64,000 nt of DNA from Chloranthus sessilifolius (taxonomy: Eukaryota; Streptophyta; Magnoliopsida; Chloranthales; Chloranthaceae): the NCBI GenBank assembly GCA_021018995.1, contig CM037586.1:11688247-11752246 (forward strand), given 5' to 3'. Shown here piece after piece: positions 31,641-43,849 of this stretch (its first letter is position 1; each line of letters opens with the position of its first letter). A model generated the notes under the pieces. That model was not told the DNA's origin. It did no database searches and saw only the letters and a list, made by a program, of their open reading frames with translations. The translations under genes were made by a program, and so were the position numbers.

Positions 31641-34099
31641 AGCTACTTTAAGCATCTTAACATTTAGAAGAAAAGAACCAAAGAAGAAAAAAATACAAGG
31701 GGGAGAATGTGAAAGCCGATCGCCGTCGGGAGCCGATCATTGCCGAGATTTAATGATGGTCGTTGCTATCCCATCTCAAAAGAAAACCCTAACCTTGGAG
31801 CTTATATTTTATTTTTTATTCTTCTTAGAAATAAAGGTTTTAAAATTTTTTTTTTTTTTTTAAGAAGGCGGTCGACTCGCCGATTCGGCGATTCGGCCGA
31901 CTAACCGCTGAATACATTGAAATATTTAAGATCAGAAACTATCGCCCATTTTTGAAAAAGTTGGCGATGTTTGTCACTATAGATCATGTTAATCTTATCC
32001 ACTAAGGATCTATAGATCGCGAACGACCCAAATTGCATTTTCACATGTCACATGTCCCATGTCCCTAAAGGGAGCCATTACTTCCACACTCTTTTCAAGT
32101 GATTGCACCGTATTGCATTGAATTTAGACGAAAGACTTGCAAGTTTGGCGACTTCTATTATGTGAAAACATCATCTAAGTCATTTGATTTGAAGGCCATG
32201 ATTTAAAGATATCAATTGCAAAAGATTAGAACAAAATATAATTTTCATCATTTGATTAAATGGAGTCAAAGGCTATTATATAATTCAACAGTTGACTATA
32301 ATAGATCATATGATAAGTATCATATTTTGCTCTAATTTTATGTACCAAAGATTTATTGATCATGAACTTTAAATTAGACGGCCCATATTACATTTTTGCA
32401 TATTACATGTATCTAAAATACTAAGTTTTTCTTTAAATTCGGTACAAATCACTTGAAAAATGTGTGCAAGTAATATGTCATCCCTAAAATAGGAAGTCTT
32501 TTTTCAACCTTGGTGCAATCGCTAAAAAAGGGGGTGCAAGTAATGGCGCCCTTTATAAAATCGTGTTAAAAATTAAAATGAGGTGACGTTGCACCTGGCT
32601 CATTGAGGTGACATGCATTTACGCACTCGAAAACAACGCCCTTGCACGGATTTTAATACAGAGACTTTCAAATTTGGCAACCAGTGCTATAATGAATAAT
32701 TTGATTTGAAGGTCATGATTAAAGATATTTAAATAAAAAAGATTAGTACAAAATATAATTTTTATCATTTGATTAAATATGGTCAAAGATTATTATTTGA
32801 TGAAGTAGTTGACTACTATAGATTTATCTATAGTATAAATATTATGTTTTGCTCTAATCTTATGTACTAATGATCTATAGATCATAAATTTTAAATCAAA
32901 TGCTCAAGATTGTATTTTCACATATCACATATCCCTAAAATAGCATGTCTTTCTTTAATTTTGGTGCAATAACTCTCTTTATAAAATAGTATTTTAAAAA
33001 TTAAATTGAGTTAACTGTAGAAGATTGGTGCATGCGCAGTCCCTGATGAGCGGCCCCTCACCTAATACCAACTCCCCTCCACCTAAAACCAACTACTGTG
33101 AATGATTCCTCTTGACTTTTCAGGTTTGGGCTTTCCGTCGGCTTTCACAAATGTCTATTTTAAACTTTAACGAGGGGTCTTTCTTGCCCCTTCAATATTA
33201 ATCCTTATCCCCACTATTATATGAGAGGAAAAAACAGTATCGGTCAAATTTTGGTTTTTACATGTATTAGGACCAATATACCTTCCGATTATATTAAATT
33301 GATTATTCGCAGCACTGATTTCTCTTGCTATTGACAAAATTTTTTTTAAAGATCGAATCTAATAAGATTTTAGATTGATGGATTCATATACTAGCTTTTG
33401 TTATTGGGTCTTTGACTTCATCAAACTCGTAGTCTTTACTTTTGTATAAAAATCAGATTTGATACGGCTGATAAAATTTTCCTTTCAATCTCCATCCTAT
33501 CGTTCTTGTTATCCAAACAGTATAGTAAATAATGCAATTAAAGTTTTTGGTGAGATGATAGACCATTATTTTGATCATCATAGAAAATTCATTGACAGAA
33601 TAATTTGGAAAGATTATTTATTTTACTAATCCTTAATCAAGACATTCTTCCAGATTATATATAGAGTTTTCAATATAAATTAATAATTTTGGAAGAAAAT
33701 CTTCATAACACTGAACTATATTATAATTTTTCATTAAGATTTGTTTAATCTTAATCTCTTGATCTTCAATTCATGTTATCAAAGGTTTACTGATATCACA
33801 TGATAGAATATGTTTTATTTTTTCAAACAAACAAATTCGTTTTAGTTTGTGAAAAATCGGGTCCGAATAATTTAAATCCATAAGATCTGCTAGTTCTAAA
33901 AATGATTGATTTTTTCAATCGAAAAGTTTTCTGCAAAAGTTTCAGAATCCCATGTTATGGATTTAACTAGGGCATTCGAACTATCTTATAATATTTTTAA
34001 TTTTTGTTCTTTTTCAAAGAATTTCTTGAGATGGGTTGCTCATATGACACGTAAACTATTTTTTATCATTTAGGAGTTGGCTTTTTCAAGCTCCATCAA
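31641..34099. other. Non-coding region with fold-back repeat pieces
   Basis: 32160-32420 and 32690-32930 are related copies (GATTTGAAGGCCATGATT..., GATTAAAT..GTCAAAG) of the GTCAA/TTGAC fold-back family. 31850-31930 is rich in GCCGATTCGGCG words. 33200-34099 may be further pararetroviral debris but I could not confirm a domain there. Confidence 0.5.
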
Positions 34100-36000
34100 T
34101 CTCATGATGAAGGTCTGCACTTATTTCGGGATTATAAAAATCAGAGACATTGTTCATAGTAATGCTAGTTTGTTCTAGCAAATACTGCGATTGTTATACT
34201 TGATATAAAGTAAAAGTTGATTTAGATTCATTGAGCGAATCATGAACTTGATAAAGAGAATTTAAGAAGTTGAAAACTTATTTTTGGCAAGCTAGGAAAG
34301 AAGTATAGAGTCCAGGTTGGTGACCTCTGAACACAACATAAGTTTTTCTTATGAATAGTGGTAGTTGAAGTTGGGTAGAAGAGGAGTTTCCTTCTTCTGT
34401 CATCTTTTATCTTTTACAGAGTAAAATTCACTGGTTTAGTGGTAACATAAATCTCCTTCCTACAGTAAATATGCCCACTTTGGTTAGTGGTTTAAACTTG
34501 AATCTCTGCTTAAGAAATCAGCCAAAATATTAGTACTTCTTTTAACATGTTCGACTTCAAAAGTATAAAATTATACCATTTCAATCTTCTTCCATCTAAA
34601 ATATCTCATATATTTATTAAAAAATCTCGAACTGCTTTGTTATCAGTTCTTACAACGAAAACTTCAGAGGCTAGATAAATATGAAGTCCTTTAAGAGCAA
34701 ATTTTATTGCTACTAATTTTTTTTAAAATATAATATAATTATGTTCATTTGATTTAAATTTTCTAGAATTATAACCACATAATTTTTTTTTTATTTGTAC
34801 CTTTTTTGTTAAAGGTGATTTTTGTGGTTTTATCCCATTAAAATGACATGAATCTTTTTATTCCCAATTATTTGCAGGAATAGCATTCAAGATGCATCCC
34901 CAACAATTATCTGAAGTATATGTTTCTAGGATTAATTTTTTCCCAATTGTTGAAAGATAAATTGTAGGACAATCTTGAATATCTTATTTTATTTGTTTTA
35001 GTAGATCTTTATCTTGATCTGTCCATGTAAATTCTACTTTTTTCAATTTATTTATGAAAGATTTTTCTTTTTCTACTAAAATTTTCAAGTAATTTCTTCC
35101 ATAATTTAACAATCCTAAAAGACTTTGTAAGTGTTTTTTATCAGTTACCTTTTTAGGAAAATTTTTTATTTTTATAATAACATAATCTTGTAATTTTAGA
35201 CCACTATGGGTTAGAATAGGATCTAAAAATTCTATTGATTCTTTTTCAACTTCTATTTTTGAAGGTGAAAGGATAATTTCATGTTTTTGAAAAATATCAC
35301 ATTTGCTTTAAATATTTTTTGTGTTCTTCTTTGGTTTTAGAAAGCACTAGGATATCATCTATATATACAACACAAAATTCTTTATAGGGAGCAAAAATCG
35401 AATCCATCCATCTTTGATAGATTTGTGGAGCAGCATTCAAGCCAAATGGCATGACATTTCATTGATAGTGTCCACACCGGGTACTAAAGCAGTTAAAGGT
35501 TTTGATTTATCATCTAATTTTAATTACCAATATCCCGATTTACAGTCGAATTTACTGAAGAATTTTGATCCTTTGATTTGATTAATCAAAATACCTTTTT
35601 ATGGAATAAAGTGTCCATCAAATTCTAAATTTTCATTAAATCTTTTATAGTTTAAAACCATTGTAGCTTTTCCGCTCTTTATTTCAGCATGATTTCTTAC
35701 TAAAAATGCAGGACTAGAATGAGAGCTTTTGTAGATTCAATGAGTTTTTTCTCTAATAAATTTTTAATTTGTATTTCAAGTTCATCTATGTCTATTTTTG
35801 TATAGACCATAGGTTTAACCCTAATTATGATATTATGATCTTTTAATGTTATGGTACAGTACCGAGGTTTTTTATGCCATAATTTTAGTGGGTTGTCACT
35901 AAAATTTTCTTTGCGGATGGAGAAAAGCTAATGAGCTTGATTAAATGCGTGAATAATTTGTGTAACCTCACCACACTTGTTGGGGGCAAAGCGTTTGTGA
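34100..36000 (-). pseudogene. Endogenous pararetrovirus fragment (Caulimoviridae-like)
   Basis: Minus-strand pieces in order: a pre-RT and RT region (about 35150-35850) with an MPFGL motif at 35441-35456 and the catalytic YIDD at 35354-35365; an RNase H region (about 34480-35050) with the TDNKAVRDFL segment near 34620; then a viroplasmin-like segment beginning VVFRGHQPGLY (34301-34345). RT ending in a YIDD box, the absence of LTRs and the viroplasmin-type domain favour a caulimovirid over Ty3/gypsy. It is broken by many stop codons and frameshifts and is incomplete: no movement or coat-protein region was recognised. It lies directly upstream of the aspartate-kinase fragment. Confidence 0.75.
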
Positions 36001-37059
36001 CATTTGGAGTTATGGACTTAAAGAAGTGGAATGTGGACCAATTCTTCTTTGAGAGAAAGACCAATAGAACCTATGGATAAGGTCATTGGCAGATAGGCAA
36101 CAATGGTGGCTTTCTCGTTCTGCCATCTATGAGCCAAGTCTATAATTGTTGCTACCTTTCTCGTTCTGCCATATCTAATTATGCAACTACCTTTATCTTT
36201 TGTAGTATGATGCATTTGATATTGGTTTTTATAACCACAAACGATCTTACAAATGCGGACATTTTGGAAGCAACTTATCGTGCTATTGCAAAGAGGTTAC
36301 ATGAAGATTGAACGAGTGATCCTGTAACATCCCAAAAATTTGAACTTTGAATAGTGTGCCTCGGGATATGTGCCCGTCAGGTCACTAATTTTGAGCAGGT
36401 GAAAGTCAACTTGATGACTTAGATTGGATTAATTTTGGTGTGAAAAGTGCACACCTATATAGTGTTAGATCATTTTATAGGGTCTTATACACCTATTGTG
36501 GCATGTATGCGTTTTATATGTGAACCGGGCTTTTATGTATAAGAGAGGGAGGGGCTTCTTTTAGAAGCCATTTGGTTGAAAGGTTGAGGCTTTAGGTTTC
36601 TAGAGATAGAGAGGGAGAAGAGAGAAGAGAAAGAGCAAGAAGAAGAGATGGGCTTTGGATGCGTTGTGTGCGAAGGATTAAAGAAGGTGTTCTAATCCGT
36701 GTGAAATTCGGAACTCCAAGCTAAGAAGATCTAGCTTGTTGTGTGAAAGCTCGGATCGAAGAATCGATGGATATAGGAGGTTTGTACGAAGCGTGCGTAG
36801 ATGATCATCTAACGATCGTGTCGAAATTGTAAAAATCGTGGGGCTTGGAAAGATCAAAAGGGGTTTGGAAACCCATTTGCTTGCAAGGAAGAAGACGATC
36901 CGATCGGGGAGAAAATCGTTGGATTAAAGGTAAAATTTTTTATTTAAATTGTGATTTGTATGTAGATTAATCCTTAGATTATGAGTGAGAGATTTGAAGA
37001 AAATGGGTTAAGATTTAAAGAAAAATGAGTTAGAGATGCTTGAAACCCGATTTTGGGTG

Positions 37060-37315
37060 AAATCTGATGAAACTGTTCGATCGAAATTAAAAATCGATCG
37101 AACGATTTCATCAAGAGTGAAATCTGAAGGTTTCTGGTCGGTTTGGAAACCGTTTGATCGGTTTTGAAAACCGTTCGAACGAAGTTAGAAACCGTTCAAT
37201 CGATTTTGAAAATCGTTCGAACGAAATTAGAAACCGTTCGATCGATTTTGAAAATATTTCAAACGAAATTAGAAACCGTTCGATCGATTTTAAATCGTTA
37301 GAACGATTTTGACTG
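37060..37315. repeat. Palindrome-rich repeat array in solo LTR (GTTCGATCGA / CGTTCGAACG)
   Basis: Imperfect 40-44-bp units such as AAACCGTTCGATCGATTTTG and AAAATCGTTCGAACGAAATT recur about six times. Each unit contains self-complementary cores TCGATCGA and CGTTCGAACG. Confidence 0.85.
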
Positions 37316-38019
37316 GGCTCGCCAATACTGCTTTAGTATTTTGGCCGTAACTTTTTACCCCGAACTCCGATTGACACGATTCTTGTAGCGTTGGAAAGAG
37401 GATGACGAGCTCTATAACTTTTGTTTTTAACAAACTCATGAATCTAAAGTTTTAAAGGTCAAACTTTAGGAGGAATGTTGCGTCAAATTCTATAATAACA
37501 TGAATTTGCCCGTTTCAACCTTGGTTTTGAGAAAATACTTAAATATATATAAGTTATTATTGAGTAGAGTTGATCTTTGATGTATCATTGTGTGCTTGTG
37601 ATATAGATTGAGGCGGAAGGCCATTGAAAGGGCCTTGCTTGGCTTCGCGCAACCTCAAGATTAAGGTAGGGGAAACTCGACCTAAATTTATATATTTGAC
37701 TTGATTCATAGTATTAGATGTGTTTGCATGAATATGATGAGTTGATCGGAGTTGGATATGTTAGAATTGAAGTCTTATGATTTGGAATATGAACTCGAGA
37801 AATCGTGATTATGCATGTGATAATGTTCGATTCTAGATAACCTTTGATATTGTTGAGCTCGACTCGTTTTTTGAAAGTAAGATCTTGAGATCGCTAGTGA
37901 CACTTGTGAATCATTTTGACACCCTTGGAACTATGATTTACTCAATGACGCTTGAACTTTTGACATTTGTATTTGCATTATGAATCCTTTGGATTCTTTG
38001 ACTGCATCCCTTGAGCCGG

Positions 38020-38425
38020 TACGGCGGCCTATCCGTACACACATTCATACATACGCTGCATATGCATCCCTTGGAACATCATATTATCCCTTGGACATCA
38101 TTGCATCCCTTGGACACCTTGGAATCATTGGACACCTTTGAACATCATTGCATCCCTTGGACACTTTAGAAATATTGAACACACTTTGGAAACATTGAAC
38201 ACCCTTGGACACCTTAGAATCATTGAGCGCCTTTGGACACCCTTAGACATCGTTGCATCCCTTGGACACTTTGGAATCATTAGACACCTTTGGACACCCT
38301 TGGACATCATTGTATCCCTTGGACACTTTGGAATCATTGGACACCTTTGGACACCATTGGACATCGTTGTATCCCTTGGACACTTTGGAAACATTGAACA
38401 CCCTTTGACACCCTTGTACAGTTTG
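38020..38425 (+). repeat. CCTTGGACA minisatellite in solo LTR
   Basis: Units of TTGGACAC/TTGGACATC/GGAATCATTGGACACC repeated over 400 bp, with a higher-order period of about 75 bp. The frames open on both strands here are repeat artefacts. Confidence 0.85.
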
Positions 38426-39882
38426 AGTTTGTATTTGCAAATTCGACGTTATTTGGAATGTGTGTGAAATCGTGGATATTCTTGGATAAGTCTAATTGTT
38501 TTAGGATTCTTTTCGTTATATGTACTTCTGGATGGAATATCATGGTAAAGTTAAATGTTTAAGATTGAGTTTTGAAATAGAAGAAATTGATGAATGCTTT
38601 GAAAAAAAATATGTTTGAAAAGAAGGGAAATGATTAAGTTTTTGGAAGCAGAATTAAATGATAGTTTTGACTCTTGATTGAAGATATGTTTTCGAATGTT
38701 AAATGTGAATTTATGTTGTTTATACTCTACTGAGCTTAGTTGTTAGCTCACCCCGACTATACGTCACAGGTGTAGGTTTGGGAGGGCCCAGATTACATAC
38801 TAAAAGAAGGAAACTTTCACACAAGAATTTATACTTTGTTCAGGGATCGTAGAATTGTGCTTTGTGGATTTGGTGAGTTAAGTTTTGGTACATTCGTACT
38901 AGTGTACACCATTATTAGGTGATGGTTGGTCATCACTGGTGTTTATTTAGTTTTTTTTTTGTTGGATTTTTGATTTGGAGGTTTTAATTATGCTATATGT
39001 AATAATTGCTTTGATTTCTATTTATTTATGGATGTGCCAAGTATTCTGTATTAGATTGTGGTTTACGATCTGGAGGTTCGGGTTTTCCCATTGGGTTTAG
39101 GATTTAAAAAAAAAATATCAGGAAATTTAGGTTGGGAAAATCCGGACTGTCACAGATCCTGCAATCCTTGTTGTTATCGGCTTCCTTGGAAAGGTCTTTT
39201 ACAGTTGAACTGTTTTCTCACTGAAATGATTTGACTTTATAGTTAATATATACAGCTGAAATTGAACTTCTTTTAGTGCACTGTCAAATCTCTGAATTTG
39301 ATCTTCTAACTGTAGGGCTGGAAATCTTGTGCAGTAACTACCTTGGGTAAGGGTGGTAGTGACTTGATAGCTACAACTATTGGTAAAGCCTTGGGCTTCC
39401 GAGAGATTCAAGTCAAATTTAAACTCAAGTACATGCAAAGTCCTAGTTCATTTCATGCACGCATTGACTCGTACACATAATCATTGTGCTAATGTAGAAA
39501 TTACCAGCATCCCTCTTTTTCTAGTTACATTAATTTCATGTGAGCTTTTTCAATATTAAGCTATCCAAATAGAGTTTCATTTATTCACCTTTTTATTAAT
39601 CTATTATTGATGATGCTTTCTTTACTCTTTTTTTTTTTTTTTTTTCCTGATAACCTAGGTATCCTAGCGCGCCTCTTAGAGCACCCGCCTAATCCCAGGG
39701 GCACACTTATATTGTGTTCAGCAACAAATAAAAGGTATGACAATTTTCTTTTTAATTCAAAACAGGTATGGAAGGATGTAGATAGTGTTTTGATGTGCGA
39801 TCCTAATATTTATCCATGTGCACAGCCTGTGCCATTTTTTACATTTGATGAAGCAGCAGAACTTGCCTATTTTGGTGCTCAG

Positions 39883-40520
39883 GCATGTTTAGCACAAAGT
39901 TTGTGAGAACCTCTTTTTCTTTTTTGATAGGTAAGCTGAAATTAACCTGTGACGTCAAGGTTGTGCCAATGTGCACAACCTTCTAGTTGAGAACCTTCCA
40001 TTTGTGAGGTCCTCTTCTCAATATATTTGGGACTGGAACAATAGTAAAAAATGTTAAGGTCATAAGTCTCATTGATTATAATTATGACAAATAAAAAATG
40101 TCATTATTGAATACCCTTATGGTATGAGATAAAAAAGTGTGAGAAAAAAATGTGATAAGGAAGTAAATAAAAGTCTCTTAAACCTCTTGCCTTTCTAGCT
40201 CGGTAGTAATGACAAAATGTTCAACTTGTTTTTGAGCCCCTTAGTGCTCTATAGAGAAAGCCTTGAGGCTCATGTAGTTTAGTTGAAGACATAAGCATTT
40301 AAATCAAGTTCCTTCACATAGGGAACTTTTTTGACATGCAAAATGACAATCGATCTCTATGTTTATGTTGTGAACTAGAAAATTTATCTGTCTGATCTTT
40401 CTTTTTTTATCTTGTGAACAAGGGTCATCTTGGAAAATAATATGCAATGATTAGTTTACAATTATTATTATTTGATTAATGATGTTATCAGTTTAATGAT
40501 GTTCTCTTTTTGATTTCAGG
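39883..40520. other. Intron-like sequence downstream of aspartate kinase exon
   Basis: T-rich plant intron-like DNA. The next expected kinase exon (starting VLHP...) was not found. Confidence 0.45.
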
Positions 40521-40602
40521 CGAAGCTTCCCGATTTGAAGCTCACCTCAAACTGATCACTAGGGGTCAAGGACACTTAGCAAGAGAGGCGAAGCAAATTT
40601 AA
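40521..40602 (+). other. Possible short terminal exon of unknown origin
   Basis: After a good acceptor (TTTGATTTCAG at 40510-40520) there is a 26-codon frame (GEASRFEAHLKLITRGQGHL..., stop TAA at 40600-40602) followed by a T-rich 3' stretch with AATAAAAG near 40758. It does not match the aspartate-kinase sequence expected here. Confidence 0.25.
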
Positions 40603-40869
40603 TTTTTTTTTTTTCTTTTATTTTGAAAATGGGCCATGGAGTCCTTGGATTGTTAATTCTCTTTCTTTTCTTCTTCTTTTTGTTTAAATTAAAGATTGGA
40701 CATGTAGAGTTTAAAATGTCTGGCTGATTTGATAGGTTGAGATGTAACATTTTATTTGAATAAAAGAGTGGGTATCTATTTTTTTTATTAATAACATTAA
40801 ATGATTTGCATTTGAATTGAATGGATGTGTTTAAATATGAGATTAATAGTTTTTTTTCTTTATATAATT

Positions 40870-41240
40870 TTTTTTAAAGCATTAAAAAAAATCATTAAAA
40901 AAGGTATTAAAAAAATTATATTAAAAAAATTGCATTAAAAAAAGCATAAAAAAATTGTATTAGAAAAAGCATAAAAAAATATTATTTAAAAAAAAATTGC
41001 ATAAAAAATCATCGACGTAATTTTTTTTTTTTCTAAAATAGTATTTTTTTAAAAAAAATTTGCATAAAAAAATCACTATCAAAAACAGTGATTTTTTCTA
41101 TGGCTGTTAAGAGCAGTCGTTGTTGAAGCTCATAAACTACTGTCTTGTATAGTGGTAAAAAAAAACCGCTATTTTTTTTACAATTGTTTAGGGCAGTGAT
41201 TTTTTGAAAAATCCACTGTTTAAGACAGTGATTTTTTTGT
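40870..41240. repeat. Low-complexity GCATAAAAAA repeats and CAGTGATTTTTT end
   Basis: GCATTAAAAAA/GCATAAAAAA words recur about ten times at 40880-41070, followed by CACTATCAAAAACAGTGATT and AGACAGTGATTTTTTTGTC words, like a decayed CACTA-type end. Confidence 0.55.
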
Positions 41241-41528
41241 CTTTTTCACGTGTGTATGTGGCAGAGTTGACAATACGGTAAATGAAAAGCATCGTAAATA
41301 ACTTACACTCTTGTCAATATAAATCCTAAAATAATAAAAGAGAAAAAACTACAAAAACTCATGTTATGCAAAATATAACAAGACTAAATGAGAAATATAT
41401 GTTCCATTCCAGAACCACATCTATTTAATCATTACAAAAGTTTTAATTCTTTACTCCCCAATATATTTCAAATATGATATATTAACAGACTTAATTCTAA
41501 TATTTTCTGATTATTAAACTAAACCGAT

Positions 41529-42165
41529 GCAATGGGATTTTGTATTATGTCAGGCGGAATTTGCCTATAACAGGTCAAAGAATAGAACCACAAGAATGAG
41601 ACCATTTGAGATTGTCTATGGTTAGAATCCATCCGAAGTACTGGATTTAGCCCCTATTCCACGTGTGAGTCGTTTGAGTCACAAGGCATATGAGATGGCA
41701 AAACATTTACGGGGTATCCATGAGCAGGTGAAGCTGGCCATTCACGAGAGTAATGCCAAGTATAAGGTTCAGGCCGACAATCACCGTCGTTAGGTACTTT
41801 TTGAAGTTGGTGATTTTATTTGGGCGGTATTAACTCGCGATCTTTTTCCTGTTGGAGAGTATAATAAGCTTAAGGAGCGAAAGATTAGACCCTGTGAGAT
41901 CTTGCAAAAGCTCAATGATAATGCCTACAAACTGCGCCTCCCCAGTCATTTGAGGACTTCTGATGTCTTCAATGTGAAGCACCTTACTCCTTATTTTGTA
42001 GATTCCGAGGAAGCTATTATAAACTTGAGGGCAAGTTCTTTCCAACTCGGGACAACTGAAGTAAGAGGATCTGAGTTAGATGATGTTGAATTGTTAGATA
42101 GCACGTTGTTAGCGCTAAGATACATTGAGTTAGCAAATCAGGGCAAAGATGGCAGGAAATCGTGA
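41529..42165 (+). pseudogene. Ty3/gypsy integrase C-terminal fragment
   Basis: One frame from QWDFVLCQAEFAYNRS (41529) through FEIVYG, the HESNAKYKVQADNHRR block, EVGDFIWAVLTRD, GEYNKLKERKI and the LRTSDVFNVKHLTPY end typical of plant gypsy integrases. In-frame stops occur at about 41622 and 41792, where the family usually has other codons. The rest of the element is absent upstream. The frame continues to 42165 with non-conserved sequence. Confidence 0.85.
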
Positions 42166-42801
42166 TATTTTTCTAATTAGGTAGTTTTGGACACGTGTCG
42201 GTATTTTGGCCATAACTTTGGCTCGGGTATCAGAATCGTACAAATGAAAAAAAATTATGATTTTTTAATATTTTTTAATATTTAATATTTTTAAATCATA
42301 TTTAAAAAAAAAAAAAATTCTCTCCAATTTTTTCTCCGAATATTTCTCCGAATTTGCCAAATTTTGCAGGATCTTTTCGAATTTTAACCTCTTCAAATAA
42401 ATGTCAAACCCCGACTTGGTGACTATGAGCCCAAACCCATCTTTTTCCTCAAGTTTGGTGGGCTTAATGCATTGGTTTGCTTAAAATAAAACTTTATAAC
42501 TCTGTTGACCCCTCTCAATTCTCCTATAGACAATAGTTAAATGATAATAAAATTAATGTAAATATGAATAGGTGACTTTGACTAAATACATTGGATATTT
42601 ATTATTAAAATTCAAGAATATTTTAATAATAAATATTAAAATTTGGCCGAATAACATTTGATAAGTTGTCCAAAGGAAGCGACCAAATTTAATATGACCT
42701 TCATTTTTAATCATTAAAATTTGGTAATTGAAGATTAAACAAATATTCATGATTCCGTCGGCTTTGAGCTTTTGGAATGGGTTGTTTCACACTCCTACCA
42801 A

Positions 42802-43003
42802 GATGGATCAAAATTTCGTCCGATACCGATACGTATCGGTATCAGAGCTGAACGATACGGTACATTTAATGTACCGTATCGTCCAATTGTATGGTGGATA
42901 CCGAACGATACATTTAATGTATTGTTCGGTATCGGACGATACCGATACATATCGTTTTGGAGCTCGAGCGATACGTATCGGTAACCCGAGATTTTGACCC
43001 ATG
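42802..43003. mobile_element. hAT-like palindromic MITE (CATGGGTCAAAAT family), copy 1
   Basis: Ends GATGGATCAAAATTTCG and (inverted) CATGGGTCAAAATCTCG. 8-bp TSD CCTACCAA at 42794-42801 and 43004-43011. The interior is built of self-complementary words GATACGTATC, GGTACATTTAATGTACC and GATACATATC. Confidence 0.85.
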
Positions 43004-43039
43004 CCTACCAATTCCCTAAATGCACGAGAGAGATGGGTA

Positions 43040-43790
43040 CACAAGAGTAAAGCTACAACCAAGCCGGGCCGAGCCCGTGCTTGGGTTAGCTCTAGCTCGG
43101 CTCTACCTAATACGAGCCGAGCTGGAACTTGGCTCTAGCCCCTTCGAGCTTGAAAAATTGGAGTTCTAGCTCGGCTCTATCGAGCTCAAGTCGGGCTGAG
43201 CTGAGCTTCGAGCTAAATAAATTCTTATTATAAATTATTTTTTCTAATGTTGTTTTAGACATTTTATTTTTTTAATAGAAGAAAGATTTAATAAAATTTT
43301 AAAAATGAAAGGTCTAATATCTTTAATCCATTAGTTCTTTTGGATTTAACGGATCGATAAGAGAAAAATGAGTTTAAATTTAATGTGCTAAATATTGATT
43401 AAGAGCATAGGTGTTGGTTGTAGGTGTTGATTGGTTGGTCAATCATTATGCAAGTTGTTCTTTATTCAGACAAGTGACAAAGAGCTTTAATAGTTGCAAA
43501 AAGAGTGAGAGCTAACTTCAATAGACGATTATAAGGATTGTATATTTATTATATATTTATCCATTATAAAGTAACAATTAGATGAATCTTATTATAAAGG
43601 GAAAGAAATAAAAGAAAAATCAAAATTGTATATATTATATTTTATTATATATAAAAGTGTTATATACTAATAATCAAGTCAAGCCGAGCCGAGATTTACA
43701 AGCTCAGCTCTAGCTCGACTCTACTTCAACTGAGCTATAAATAAAAAGCTCTGCTCTGACTCTCGAGCCGAGCTTAATTAAAAACTTTAT
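43040..43790. mobile_element. Non-autonomous element with GAGCCGAGCT inverted ends
   Basis: 43065-43210 and 43675-43780 hold opposed CTCGGCTC/GAGCCGAG series around an AT-rich core. Exact ends were not fixed. Confidence 0.6.
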
Positions 43791-43849
43791 TATTCTATAA
43801 GAAAAAAAACAAATAGCACTAGATAAACAACATAGTCCTACATGACCGA

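Larger units (their letters stand above)
36323..39154 (+). mobile_element. Solo LTR of a Ty3/gypsy element, 2832 bp
   Basis: Starts TGTAACATCCC, ends CCGGACTGTCACA, with TSD GATCC at 36318-36322 and 39155-39159. Start and end closely resemble the gypsy LTR at 55049-57726 (TGTAACGACCC...GGTTGTCACA). No internal region remains, so it probably formed by LTR-LTR recombination. It contains two repeat arrays (37060-37310 and 38020-38420). Confidence 0.9.
36206..39882 (+). pseudogene. AK: Aspartate kinase fragment, interrupted by solo LTR
   Basis: Exons for the kinase core of plant monofunctional aspartate kinase (first step of the Lys/Thr/Met pathway, plastid): 36206-36322 resuming at 39160-39193 (TNADILEATY, AKRLHED, then GFLGK), 39316-39411 (GWKSCAVTTLGKGGSD to REIQ) and 39766-39882 (VWKDVDSVLMCDPNIYP, FTFDEAAELAYFGAQ). 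Splice sites match, although the last donor is GC (CAG|GCATGT). Defects: an extra T near 36228 shifts the frame, TGA at 36310-36312 replaces the usual Trp, and a 2.8-kb LTR interrupts the first exon. Upstream exons and the C-terminal ACT-domain exons are missing. This is a pseudogene fragment, not the cell's working gene. Confidence 0.85.

Noticed and set aside
34100..36000. Ty3/gypsy element instead of a pararetrovirus
   Set aside because: RT has a YIDD box, no LTR or integrase is nearby, and a viroplasmin-like segment follows RNase H; gypsy remains a lesser possibility.
38125..38543. Overlapping open frames with Cys/Pro repeats
   Set aside because: They are translations of the CCTTGGACA minisatellite inside a solo LTR.
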